Shown one piece after another: positions 9,413 through 19,442 of a stretch of 25,906 nt of DNA. The stretch is from the NCBI RefSeq assembly GCF_000003605.2, contig NW_003147272.1, positions 579,498-605,403 on the forward strand, written 5' to 3'. Below the pieces are notes generated by a model. The model was given only the letters and a program-made list of their open reading frames with translations, ran no database searches and was not told where the DNA came from. Each line of letters begins with the position of its first letter. Within the stretch, counting starts at the first letter, position 1. The translations under genes and the position numbers were made by a program. Origin of the DNA: Saccoglossus kowalevskii (Eukaryota > Hemichordata > Enteropneusta > Harrimaniidae).

Positions 9413-10339
9413 TACCGTACTCGACCGCGTTAGCGCCCATGCCCGGGCAAGCGCCCACTCCCCCACTTTTGCGCAATTTTTATATTTAGGGTCACATTCG
9501 GCAAAGCGCCCACCCCTTCAAAATGCAACTAATTTAAAACTTGGTCTTGCGTAACGAATCTTGGTAATCGTTTTTTATATGATACAGCGTGGATATCGAT
9601 CGTTGTGAACATGTTGTGAATGCGTAAGAACACGGTAACCGTGCATAAACTACGCTTCAACAATGACCTGTTAATACAAGGAAAATGCGGTAAATATTTC
9701 ATGCCATATACAGTTTACCTCTCAAAAATGGCTAGTTACTAGTTTTTTGGAAAAACTATGTCGTTTATTTGCTGAAATCAATTCCAACAGATCGTACTTC
9801 GACATCGATAATTTACTTCCGCATTGCGTTACCGCAAAGTCTTCAGGAATTTCCAAAGAATTGCGTCAGTACAACACAGCATTGTGATTGGTTAATAACC
9901 AACTTTACCCATTAGGTCAAAGGACGCCGCTGCAGGTGAAATCTGCAAATGCATCATGGCGGAAAGTGATTTTCATCGAGAGTTTGTGTACGATCCAACA
10001 CCTTCGTCAGTGGAGATAATATGACAATTTTTTAACTTTGACTGTGTTCCAACAGACTCAAATGTTTTTAATTTCGTAAATTCTGGTGGTACGTAATTAA
10101 TATTGTAATAAAATGTGCATATTTTTTGTGATCATTTCTGTTTCTTCATTGTGAAAATCAATGACGGCTCAACTAATTTCGTAATTTGATTTCCCTCAAA
10201 GTCATAATCTGTCACTTGATGAATCAAATTTTTCATTTGCTCTCTATTTTGAGGGGGGTGCTCGGGTAAGCGTGCACCCCTATAAAATCGTGATTTTCTG
10301 AGTTGAGGCCCCTGGGCGCTAACGCGGTCGAGTACAGTA
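9413..10339. mobile_element. 927-bp TIR element (non-autonomous DNA transposon), TACCGTACTCG family
   Basis: The 27 bases from 9413 (TACCGTACTCGACCGCGTTA then GCGCCCA) match the reverse complement of 10313-10339 with one mismatch. GCGCCCA recurs near the left end at 9433, 9451 and 9506 and, inverted, at 10314-10319, giving repeated subterminal motifs typical of transposase binding regions. If the outer TA is the target duplication, the element proper starts C(C/T)GTACTCG. No transposase frame survives. The interior includes a CpG-containing part with an inverted CCAAT motif and a short ATG ORF, annotated separately. The TA-C-N-GTA end resembles the CTGTAAAATAC MITEs and the terminus at 886. 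Confidence 0.82.
9885..10024 (+). other. promoter-like block and 22-codon ORF inside the TIR element
   Basis: GTGATTGGTTAATAACC (about 9885-9901) contains an inverted CCAAT box. It is followed at 9956 by ATCATGGCGGAAAGTG, an ATG in good context that overlaps a YY1-like ATGGCGG core. The frame gives 22 residues starting MAESDFHREFVYD and stops at 10022-10024. It could be the remnant 5' end of a transposase gene or of a captured host gene. It could also be chance. Confidence 0.3.
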
Positions 10340-10455
10340 AAAGCAAACATGGCTGCCACCAGGGTTTGACTGGACTCCACACAAAGAAGTTCACTGATTC
10401 TGTTCTAAACTGTTTGGATTTCGGCATTGCCATAGTGTATCCTTGGAAGAAAAAT

Positions 10456-10596
10456 ATGTATAATAATAAGGTTATTACGAGGATACCTTAAAGTATACAC
10501 TCAGTCGATACTGCCGCTATGCGTCAGTCAATACTGCGACTGTACTGTCTTCATGCATACTTTGAGGTATCCTCGTATTAACCTTATAATATACAT
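10456..10596. mobile_element. foldback element with ~41-bp inverted arms
   Basis: Left-arm segment GGTTATTACGAGGATACC and right-arm segment GGTATCCTCGTATTAACC are inverted complements with one mismatch. With flanking bases the arms cover about 10456-10496 and 10557-10596. The 60-bp centre carries two related strings, CAGTCGATACTGCCGC and CAGTCAATACTGCGAC. The size and near-perfect arms suggest a recent palindromic MITE. Confidence 0.75.
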
Positions 10597-12515
10597 GTAT
10601 AAATGTAATATGATTTGCAGCTGGGAAGAAAGAAAATTAGAACAATACCGACAGTCGGACGAATGGACAGACAGCAGACACTGGGTAATGCTACACAAAA
10701 TCTTTTTGGATTACAGAGTTAATAAAATTGTCAATAAACCAGTAATTCATAAATAATAAATATTTTGATTTGTTTGTATATAATCATCAAAATATAATAA
10801 ATATATATTAAGAAAGTATATGTACATGTAATAAATTTATGAAATAATAAAAAAAAACTATTAGTTCAAGATATTGTTCCGAGTGGTATGATTTTATTTA
10901 TATAATTTTCTCCCTTATTCACTGACTCAGTCATGCATAACTATCAATATCAGTCATTTCATGCAGTTGCAGGCACATCCCTTGAGATAGTATACAAATA
11001 ACCGCATACATTCCTATAAATTTTGTATAAGTAATGGAAAAATCAATTATTTGTATCCACAGTTAATTATTAAGCATACAGTACTTTCATATAAAAATAT
11101 GAGAAGACATACATGTAATATTCAAGGGGAAAAAATTATATTACTGAATAATCATCCATGGTCAGCGAAACTATTAGTCTAAGAATAAAAAGAAATCAGT
11201 TTTATTGGTTGGCCCTCCTCCTGATTTTCATTTTATTTTCTGTTACTAGGTTGAGTCTTATGTTTTGTTTCCATGTTTCACACTTTTGTCCATTTTTCTC
11301 ATTACCACTGACTAAAAATCTACTCACTTAAAAAACATATTTTTTTCTTTTTATTATTAATAATTCAGCAACCTACAAATATAATTATTGGTTCATGATG
11401 GTCCATTGAAAAAAAAAAGAGCGAAAAAGACAATATTTGAGAAAAAAACCTTGTGCAATGTTTGAGGGAAGAATATCATTTTTTATTAAAAATACTCCAC
11501 AAAGAATGACTAACTGAATCAAGGACAATCTAAGCACCATTCAAATCAACAATGGCCCTTCCGGAAGCATTATAGACAAGTTAAGATGACATTCAATTAT
11601 CGGTTTTGCCCTTTTATAATATTCTTTTTCTTCTTTTCTTTACACTAACATTTGCTCCCAAACTAACGCTCTATTCATCCTTGCAACTGATACAACACAA
11701 TGTTACAATTCTCGTAATTGCTTTTTCCTTCACCCCCTTCCCCCATCCTCATTGTTGTTCAAAACTCCATTCAATGCATTTCTTGGTTTGAAAAAATAGA
11801 ATATTTTCAAAAAAAAACTAATGCGCATTCGGTTGAGCTAAAATTTTGCAGCTAACATGATGCTAATTTTTTTATAATTGTACAGAGTAGGCGACTTACT
11901 GGTTTCGGCACCATTCAGTTCAGAGGCAGGGTTTGACATACAATGTACTTCAGTGCACAGTGTATGTTGTTTTTTAGTTTGTGTACCCAAAACTTGATGC
12001 GCATACTATCAATGCAGAAAATGTTAGGCTAATACATTTGTTAATACAAATGATTTAAAATGCAGCAAATTTATGATTGTGGAATAGTTTGGGCTTTGAA
12101 CACATGAACAAGTACAATACCCAATCCAAAATGACATGATCCAAGAAAAACAACCACAGACTGCTGCATACCTTTGAAACAATTATTATAATAACTACTA
12201 GTATAAGAACTTTGCCTACCATAAAAGTTCAACCACCTACATTGTAGCAGATTTTTTGGCTGTGAGAATTTGAATTACGTGTTGCTTTCTGACAACAAAT
12301 GATCACCATGTATGGCATCTAATGTTTTTGTAATCACTGATTTTGACTCAATAAATTTATAACCTGTTCAAAATTTCAACATTATTTTATATCATAACTT
12401 CTTTTTTTGCAAGTGGTCACAGTAATACATTTCTTAAACAATATTTATTAACAGTATTTGGTGCAAGTTACATTAAGATTGGTGAAGATTATTCTTCTAT
12501 ATGTTTATAGTGAAC
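10597..12515. other. AT-rich spacer, no feature seen
   Basis: Very AT-rich, with poly-A/T runs and no ORF above about 67 codons. I found no paired termini or tandem arrays. Confidence 0.5.
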
Positions 12516-12535
12516 TTCATTCATTCATTCATTCC
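12516..12535 (+). repeat. (TTCA)n microsatellite
   Basis: Four full TTCA units followed by TTCC. A short, ordinary simple repeat. Confidence 0.9.
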
Positions 12536-12901
12536 GAAAACCAAAATGCACAATGTACATGCTGTTAAAAAAATTCAATCCCTGGCAGCTTGTTCATGTA
12601 ATAATCACTAAAATGCTCAAATCCACAAATATTCAAATATCAGAGGAAAAGTTGCATCCATTTGATTCATTGTTTTGTACACATGAAATAGTCACCATGC
12701 GTGCCATAAACCAACCTCAAACGAATTACAAGTTGGTTACGTAATCTGACAAAATCAGGCACCAGAAAGCCACAAAGGATCCACTGTTGCAGTATAATCA
12801 AACAATTGTAAACACTTTCCTTTCTCAATTTACTGAGAATAACCGATCCATCAATTCATTCCAGATGAAAAGACTTAGCGATAAATTGTGCCATTTACAC
12901 C
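12536..12901. other. spacer, no feature seen
   Basis: A 63-codon open frame here has no recognisable character. No repeats seen. Confidence 0.45.
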
Positions 12902-12935
12902 TACAGTAAAACCTGTCTAAAAAGAACCCTGTGGA
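12902..12935 (+). mobile_element. possible MITE terminus (TACAGTAAAACCTGTCTA)
   Basis: TACAGTAAAACCTGTCTAAA followed by AGAACC resembles a TIR type, ACAGT(C/A)AAACCTGTCT, that I have met in many invertebrate genomes. I found no inverted partner within reach, so it would be a solo or truncated end. Based on memory and one short string. Confidence 0.3.
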
Positions 12936-13339
12936 ATATTCCATATTATCTTTAATTTATGCTCACTGAAAACTACAATTTCTCTTGACGTATATAATCC
13001 AGTTTCAACACTTTTCTCATGAATTACAAGCCAACGTATTGCCAATAGAAATATTCATGTCTCGAAATCCCTAATAAAATGTTTCTTTTTCTGACTAACA
13101 TACTAGTATATAAATCTCAGCTCCTGTTATATTTTAGTTGTTTCAATGCTTAAATTGAAGCGTTACAGTCATTATGCTGCTGCTGTATTCAAGGCATGTA
13201 AATTTCATTGTTTGCTTACACAAAATTAAATCACACTACATGATGAGTGACATTTTAAGCAGCTTTTCCAGATGCTTCTCTCTACAGTCTCAGATATAAA
13301 CCATATAAACTGAACAGAGCAAAACAAAACTTAATCAAT
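12936..13339. other. spacer, no feature seen
   Basis: AT-rich. May include the decayed interior of the element whose terminus is at 12902. Nothing else identifiable. Confidence 0.4.
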
Positions 13340-13442
13340 CCATTTGATGTTCAACATCGGTGCCTTAGATGTTCAATGATGGTGTTTAATGTCAGTCCCT
13401 TTGGTGTTCTACGTCAGTCCTTCTTGTGTTCAACGTTGTTTA
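13340..13442 (+). repeat. degenerate ~25-27-bp tandem repeat
   Basis: About four imperfect units of the form TTTGGTGTTCAACGTCAGTCC: TTTGATGTTCAACATCGGTGC, TTAGATGTTCAATGATGGTG, TTTGGTGTTCTACGTCAGTC and TTCTTGTGTTCAACGTTG. Non-coding minisatellite remnant. Confidence 0.55.
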
Positions 13443-13654
13443 AATTATGTTGTTTATTGAGCTGTGTCAATTATTGCATTCATTGAATCAATTTTGCAAT
13501 GACATCTTAGTTTACATGAATAAAATGTACATACACTGAAGTGAGGAAAATCTTGCTGCTTTGAGATCCTTGATAGTTAATAAGGTTTATGTTTTATTGG
13601 CAATTATTAAGCAGGGGCAATATACTCCATGGTTTAGGGATAACCAAAACGATT

Positions 13655-13740
13655 AGACAACCTTGTCACAAACCTATCTGACTGACCAACCAACCTTACC
13701 ACTAACCAATCTACTCACCCAGCAACCAACCACTGACAAA
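13655..13740 (+). repeat. CCAA-rich low-complexity stretch
   Basis: ACCAACC, CCAACCTTACC and CAACCAACCAC repeat irregularly in a purine/C-biased run. It is too degenerate to give a unit length. Confidence 0.55.
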
Positions 13741-14396
13741 TTACAAAATAAATAAATAAACAGATTGCCCATTTAATCTGGTTGATCAATTATTTATTTT
13801 TTCTTTATAAATTTTTCACTTTAATATTAACCTGCTAAGGTTAAAGTGCAACTACATGATTGAAAATTACTGCAAAGTTCAACATACATGTATATGCACA
13901 AATTTAGAAGCTTCATCAAGCAATTTAATGCCTTGTTTGTGACACCATATTCTGCACATTTTGAATATTTTTAAAATGTTTATGATTTTGGATTAAATGG
14001 ATATGATATTTTATTGGCAACAACATGATAAAAAATGTTGAATAAAAAAATATAGAAAATAAATGATCTGTTGACTTAGTTAAAGAAGATACAATACATG
14101 AAAGACAAAATCGATAAAATAAATTTTCTTTCTTTTCAGCTTTACAAATGTCATTTTTGATGGTTTTTTATTTAAAGCAATACCGAATTATAAACACTGA
14201 CCCAAAATCAGAACAGAAAACAATTTGAATAAAAAAGACAATTTTTTTACTAAAATATGGCCAGGGCAGGTAGATATCAAAAGATGAATCAGAAAATCCA
14301 ACAACTGAACTGATATTCAAAGTAATACACTGTATAAGAACATGTGTGTTCAAACAGTTTTCTCAAATTTACCATCTCTAAAACATATAATACAAC
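13741..14396. other. AT-rich spacer, no feature seen
   Basis: No paired termini, arrays or convincing ORFs. It ends at the TTA target site of the large element starting at 14400. Confidence 0.5.
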
Positions 14397-14429
14397 TTAG
14401 GGGAGAGTAGGAAATCAAACGGGCGGTTC

Positions 14430-14526
14430 ACCGCGGCTCTCCGCGGTACACCGGGGAGAGCCGTGGACTGCTTATAATTAGGGGTCTCTACCGTGGTGGC
14501 CACCGGTACCGGTTGCAACCGCGGTC
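14430..14526. repeat. left subterminal CCGCGG-rich block
   Basis: CCGCGG occurs at 14431, 14441 and 14519, with ACCGTGG and CACCGGTACCGG between. It is strikingly GC-rich for this region. Repeated subterminal motifs in Harbinger and hAT elements commonly bind the transposase. That role is inferred here. Confidence 0.6.
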
Positions 14527-15663
14527 GTAGGAAAGGTGTGAAATACATACTAAACAGTTTCCTTTGTGATTCCATGAGTCTTTGAAACAAATAGCTGTTT
14601 TTAAATCGAGCAGGTTACGAGCATCGCTGGCATGGAAATACTAAGCATATGGTAATATTATCGGCCCACGTATTTTATTAATAAAAAAATCCATAAGTCC
14701 AATGCTGTATACAAATTGTTGTTGCGTGAAACAATGTTGTATTTTATGCATGTATTTATCACCAATTCCAAGAGTAAAAGTCGTAACTTTCGAAGGTACG
14801 AGTATTATGACTCGTCCATACATTTCACTTACGTTTGTTACACTTGAATAAAGTCTACCACATGAAAAGAATGATATTTACAAAGTTTTAAATAGCAGAG
14901 CCTTCCTGATTCGAGCCTCTTGTTGATTTGACAACGGTGGGTATCATTAATATTTATTCTTTGCCTGTATCGCATTCCAGACAAAAAGTTCAAGATCGGT
15001 AAACAAGAAATGGACGAACTAAAATGTCTCCTGTGTTTCACGTGGGACATGATTATTAAAAAAAACACAGAGTTAAGCGGTCATGTACGTTCTATAAATC
15101 TAACCTTGCACACATAATCTTGTATTGACATGTTTTGTTTTTTTTTTGGTCAAAAACGACGTTGCCTTTAAGTTAACTCTTAGCGAGAGTTTACCGATTT
15201 TTTGAACAAATGTTAAGTAACTATATCGTTTTGCGTCAAACTGGGTGGCCCGAATTTAAATGTCAGTGCGTGAACTCATTGAGGTCATTGCCCATTGGTG
15301 CACGTAATTCAAACACGTGGTTATTAGAGTTCAGTCGAAATGTACGCGGATAATGCGATCGAAGTGCGCTGCAAGTTTATTATAAATGTAACATTACGCA
15401 TAATATTGTATGTTATTGTATGGTTAATATTACATATTCACTTTTTTCGAATAAAATAATTCACCGATGAGTCACAAGTATTTAAAATATGTTCTCGACT
15501 TTCGTTAGACACCTGACTCCGAGACCTGACTATCTTTTTCAATGATTTAAATGCGCCCATGTTTATATTTGCGTAATAATTACGAATGCAACGCATTATC
15601 AAGTCGGTAATATTGAAATATTCACAGACCCAATAGCCCGGGTTAGTGTCCCAACAATAATAA

Positions 15664-16237
15664 AAACAAGTAGCCTCTCGGCTGAGATAGCTCCGCTGTT
15701 AGCAATGCACATTTCAATTAAAGAACAGAAGATATCATTAGAAAATGAACAATATGCATAGTATCAATGCAATGGGACTTGCTGTTTTCAACAAGAATTC
15801 AAAAATATCATTTTTCACCATAAATGATTGTGGTTTTTAACAAGAAGAAAATATCACTTTTTACTAAAAATGACAAAAATATTCACCAAAATTACAGTAG
15901 AGAATTGACGATATCATTACAAAATGAACAAATCTGAGAGAGGTCCACATGTAGTACCTATATATGTAATATCAAAGCAATTGGACTTGCGGTTTTCAAC
16001 AAGAACTTGAAAATATCACTTTTTACCAAAAATTACAAAAATATTCACCAAAAGTAGAAGATATGATCATGAAATGAACAAATCTGAGAGAGGTCTACCC
16101 AAGGTACATATATACCAAGTATCAAAGCATTCAGGCTTGTAGTTTTCAAGAAGAAGTCGAAAAAATAAAACTGACACGGACGCCGGACAATCACTCATAT
16201 GATAAGCTCCGCTCGACAAAGTCGACAGCGGAGCTAA
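15664..16237 (+). mobile_element. HINE/pearl-like element copy 1, nested in the Harbinger-like element
   Basis: 574 bp. The head starts AAACAAGTAGCC and has TAGCTCCGCTGT at 15688-15699, the inverted complement of ACAGCGGAGCTA at 16225-16236. Unit 1 runs to about 15900 and includes a ~47-bp internal duplication shared with copy 3. A single central unit starts at 15901. The tail unit starts at about 16058 and runs into a short GAC tract. The 3' end is a 31-nt hairpin (16205-16235: AGCTCCGCT/AGCGGAGCT plus CGAC/GTCG) and CTAA. Asymmetric terminal inverted repeats, core tandem repeats, microsatellite and 3' hairpin match Helentron-associated (HINE, pearl-type) elements of bivalves. That classification is inference from structure. 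Non-coding. Confidence 0.8.
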
Positions 16238-16439
16238 TAACTTAGTTTGCGTAATTATTATAAAAGCAATACATTGCAAAGTTGAAATACTTAGAGCCCG
16301 TGCAATACTGTAAACATATTTGCGTTATTAGAAAAGCAGCACACTAAGTAAACGATGTTGAAATATTCAAAGCCAGTACAGAGTTGGATACAAGTTGTGT
16401 TATTACAGTACCGCTGGATATAACAAATAATTTACGAGA

Positions 16440-16735
16440 TTGAAGCGCGGACCAAGAAAGAAAAGGGTTGTAAGGTAATGCGCCAGTTCAGTGCGTGACT
16501 TGGGGGTCAAACGTCGGTCAACACACACTTGATGTCAGCATCGCCGCGTAGCAAGTTTTGCAACGTACTTGAAGTTCAATTGTGCCCCAAAATGATGTCG
16601 ACGATCACTCAATTGTCGCAGCACATGTTGTACCAAGTCCATGATACACCCCGTTTCGACTTTGGCTTGCTTTTCCTTCTTAGTGCATGTTCTTGTTCAC
16701 GTAAATGCGACCTCTCACCAATGTATTAAAACACT
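16440..16735. pseudogene. GC-richer patch inside the Harbinger-like element, possible relict coding sequence
   Basis: Base composition is more balanced than in neighbouring DNA. On the minus strand one frame reads through about 16560-16660 (e.g. DLVQHVLRQLSDRRHHFG), then after one stop stays open again with RRLTPKSRTELAHYL. Another frame gives basic residues (LRRKSKPKSKRG). The length and basic character would suit a decayed transposase N-terminus or a captured host exon. I cannot align it with confidence to a Harbinger transposase. A plus-strand frame at 16529-16729 is equally uninformative. Confidence 0.2.
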
Positions 16736-17068
16736 TTGAATTTATACTTAAGCGTGATTATATTTGGTCTACGCGAAACATTAATCTTTCTAAACATTTT
16801 CTGAGACCATGCATGATATATATTCACAAAATAATGAATGCGATTATATTTTATATTATGTTGATCTCTACGTCTTTCTGGATCGTTTTGTGATTTTATT
16901 CCAAGGCTCAGGCAAATAAAATAATGTCAACTATTATAGACTAGTTTCCCAGCTTTTGGCTCAGCCAAATTGGTTTAATTTTTCATTAGAACTTTGTGAA
17001 CCTTTTAATTTCCCAGTTCTTTGTGTTCATTAATGGTCTTGACAATAAGTGTGAATTGCTGTGCGAAC

Positions 17069-17163
17069 CCACCGCGGAAGACCACGGTCAGCCGGCGTCA
17101 TGGAATCTATGCATAAATTTGCAAAAAATGCGGTCGACCGGCGAGCACCCACCACCACCGCGG
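17069..17163. repeat. right subterminal CCGCGG-rich block
   Basis: CCGCGG at 17072 and 17158, with ACCACGG, GTCGACCGGCG and CACCACCACCG between, mirrors the left subterminal block. Confidence 0.6.
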
Positions 17164-17209
17164 TAATGACCGGGCTGCACCGCCCGTTTGATTTCCTACT
17201 CTTCCCTTA

Positions 17210-18028
17210 TGCATATTAATTTGCATTCATACTCTTCTGGATGGCTCTAAGTACCTACTAAATCTGATGGACTAACCAATTTTATGTCTTCTCCGCCTGA
17301 GTGTTGGGTGCAAAACTTCAAAAATTTGTATACTGTATTTGCTCTGTATTAGAAGCATATCTCTACCAGAAGCACATATAAAACAACTTTGAATTGCATT
17401 TTAAATTTTAAGAATACAGCTTGTTTTGACATAATTTCGGTACTACTAATAAAAGAAATATGGTAGAAATTTTTCTATAATTTTTTTTTTTTTTACCAAA
17501 AGGACATACTAGTATTACATTGGGTTTAAGGTCATCATCTGAAAAATGTTGTCAGGGATTGGAATAACCTTACAAGACTGAAACTGGTATAACTGCAAAA
17601 ACATTTTTTAAGACAGAAAAAAAAATTCCTCCTATTATATTATGTGCAAACAACAAAGAATGTGTGAAATGCAGGTCCCAAATTTATGCAATTGATTAAA
17701 GAACTCTACAAAAAAAAAAACGTAAAACCAAGCATTGATAAAGAAACATACTGATTTGCCAGCAATCAAAAATTGAAAGTCAAAGAAACGTCAATTTTAT
17801 TATTTTCAGAATAGAAGGAGTGACCCCCTAGGTACATAAACAGTCATATTTACTTTCTACTGTCAGATACCTTTGAAATTAACAATCCTGGTGCAGTAGA
17901 ATTCCCAAATTGTTAAAATAACTCATTATAACAAAATAAGTATACAAGCAGTTATTTTTATGAAACCCAATATACATAATTAAATAAGCAGTTCTAATGC
18001 ATTTGTAAAGCTGATACTTACCTCAATT
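17210..18028. other. AT-rich spacer, no feature seen
   Basis: Poly-A/T runs only. No ORF, paired termini or arrays. Confidence 0.5.
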
Positions 18029-18095
18029 TAAAACATGCAAATTAATTATTTAATAAAACGTGCAAATTAATTATAAAACATGCAAATTAATTAAT
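18029..18095 (+). repeat. three tandem octamer-plus-homeobox motifs
   Basis: AAAAC(A/G)TGCAAATTAATTA occurs three times, with the (A/G)TGCAAAT core at 18035, 18060 and 18080. ATGCAAAT is the POU-factor octamer and TAATTA a homeodomain core. The cluster could be a small tandem expansion or a binding-site array. The AT-rich background makes chance motifs common, but the threefold repetition is real. Confidence 0.6.
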
Positions 18096-18566
18096 TACTG
18101 GTAATAAAAATCATTTTATTTATACATAGAAAAATAATGGATGGAATATGTGGAGAGCTTTAATGACAAAGGTCAAAACCTCAAATGTATCTTTCAATGA
18201 GTATTGATTCACCAATGCACCTGCTTACACAGAGGTCATCAAATTTATGAGTCCCCAAGGTTTGCAGGAATGCCACATATGGTGCATGAGTACTTTTCAC
18301 ACACAAACAAAATCATAGATTGACTGTACAAGTATAAGATAAACTTGTGATTGATATTTACATATACATTGAGGGAGAAAAATAATCACTTGAAACTCAA
18401 ACTAATTTTGAAAAAAAAAAGCTATTTTATGCAGTAGTAATTTAGGTGGCTGCATATAACTATTTATTCCAGATAATTTGACATGTAAACACAGCTTCAA
18501 ATTAATTTTCTGATAATTTACATATATATGATTTTATTACACGAGGTTTGTCATTTACATGTTAAC
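18096..18566. other. spacer, no feature seen
   Basis: AT-rich, with nothing identifiable before the MITE terminus at 18567. Confidence 0.5.
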
Positions 18567-19383
18567 TACTGTAAAATACTCAATTTTGCCTGAAAAATTG
18601 TTTTGGGTGTTTTGTGTGGATTTTATTTTCACTGAATTTTGAAGAGTTGAATGTAAAATATAGGAAACAAGCAGCCTATCGGCTGAGATAGCTCCGCTGT
18701 TAGCAATGCACATTTCAATTAAAGAACTGAAGACATCATTAGAAAATGAACAATATGAATAGTATCAAAGCAATCGGACTTACAGTTTTCAACAAGAAGT
18801 CGAAAATATCACTTTTTACCAAAAATGACAAAAATATTCACCAAAATTAGAGAATTAAAGATATCATCACAAAATGAACAAATCTGAGAGAGGTCCACAT
18901 GTAGTATCTATATATGTAGTATCAAAGCGATTGGACTTGCGGTTTTTAACAAGAAGTCGAAAATATCACTTTTTACCAAAAATGACAAAAATATTCACCA
19001 AAATTAGAAAATTAAAGATATCATTACAAAATGAACAAATCTGAGAGAGGTCCACATGTAGTACCTATATATGTAATATCAAAGCAATTGCACTTGCGGT
19101 TTTTAACAAGAAGTCGAAAATATCACTTTTTACCTAAAATGACAAAAATATTCACCAAAATTAGAGAATTGAAGATATCAACATGAAATGAACAAACTTA
19201 AGAGAGGTCTACCCAAGGTACATATACACCAAGTATCAAAGCATTCAGGCTTGTAGTTTTCAAGAAGAAGTCGAAAAAGTAAAACATTGACACGGACGAC
19301 GACGGACGACACCGGACAATCACTCATATGATAAGCTCCGCTCGACAAAGTCGACAGCGGAGCTAAAAAAGTATTTTACTGTA
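18567..19383. mobile_element. CTGTAAAATAC-family MITE, copy 3, split by a HINE
   Basis: TACTGTAAAATACTCAATTT at 18567 is one terminus and AAGTATTTTACTGTA ending at 19383 the other. The left part (TTTATTTTCACTGAATTTTG then AAGAGTTGAATGTAAAATATAGGAAA, up to about 18667) aligns with the reverse complement of copies 1 and 2. The HINE at 18665-19366 interrupts it. Only the last ~17 bp of the MITE remain after the HINE, so about 80-100 bp expected from copies 1 and 2 are missing at the junction. Confidence 0.7.
18665..19366 (+). mobile_element. HINE/pearl-like element copy 2, nested in a MITE
   Basis: 702 bp. Head AAACAAGCAGCC, with TAGCTCCGCTGT at 18689-18700 and its inverted counterpart at 19354-19365. 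Core unit starts at 18851, 19008 and 19165 are exactly 157 bp apart, and the two central units are nearly identical. Unit 1 lacks the ~47-bp duplication of copies 1 and 3. The tail has the longest GAC tract of the three (GACGACGACGGACGACACC region at about 19292-19313). The terminal hairpin at 19334-19364 is followed by CTAA. Non-coding. Confidence 0.82.
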
Positions 19384-19442
19384 TTTGCATGACATGAAAA
19401 GAAGACCAGATTTAATCTGATGATACCATGAAGCAACCATAA

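Larger units (their letters stand above)
14400..17206. mobile_element. 2.8-kb PIF/Harbinger-like element with TTA target duplication
   Basis: TTA at 14397-14399 and 17207-17209 flanks termini that are inverted complements over 28 bp with one mismatch (start GGGGAGAGTAGG, then AAATCAAACGGGCGGT). A 3-bp TTA duplication with GGG-starting TIRs is the known signature of PIF/Harbinger. The outer ~130 bp at each end are GC-rich and carry repeated CCGCGG. The interior is AT-rich, with no intact transposase or MYB-like ORF. A HINE element (15664-16237) is inserted inside, so without it the element is about 2.2 kb. It is non-autonomous or decayed. A GC-richer patch at about 16440-16730 may be relict coding sequence. 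Confidence 0.82.

Noticed and set aside
14890-14945. GGCTCGAATCAGG on the minus strand resembling a tRNA B box
   Set aside because: There is no A box at the expected distance and no cloverleaf. It is also not a tRNA-derived SINE head.
16067-16279. 70-codon minus-strand ORF with a relative at 20953-21204
   Set aside because: The two proteins resemble each other only because both are antisense to the HINE tail. Their shared LAPLSTLSSGAYHMSDC segment is the hairpin and its neighbour translated.
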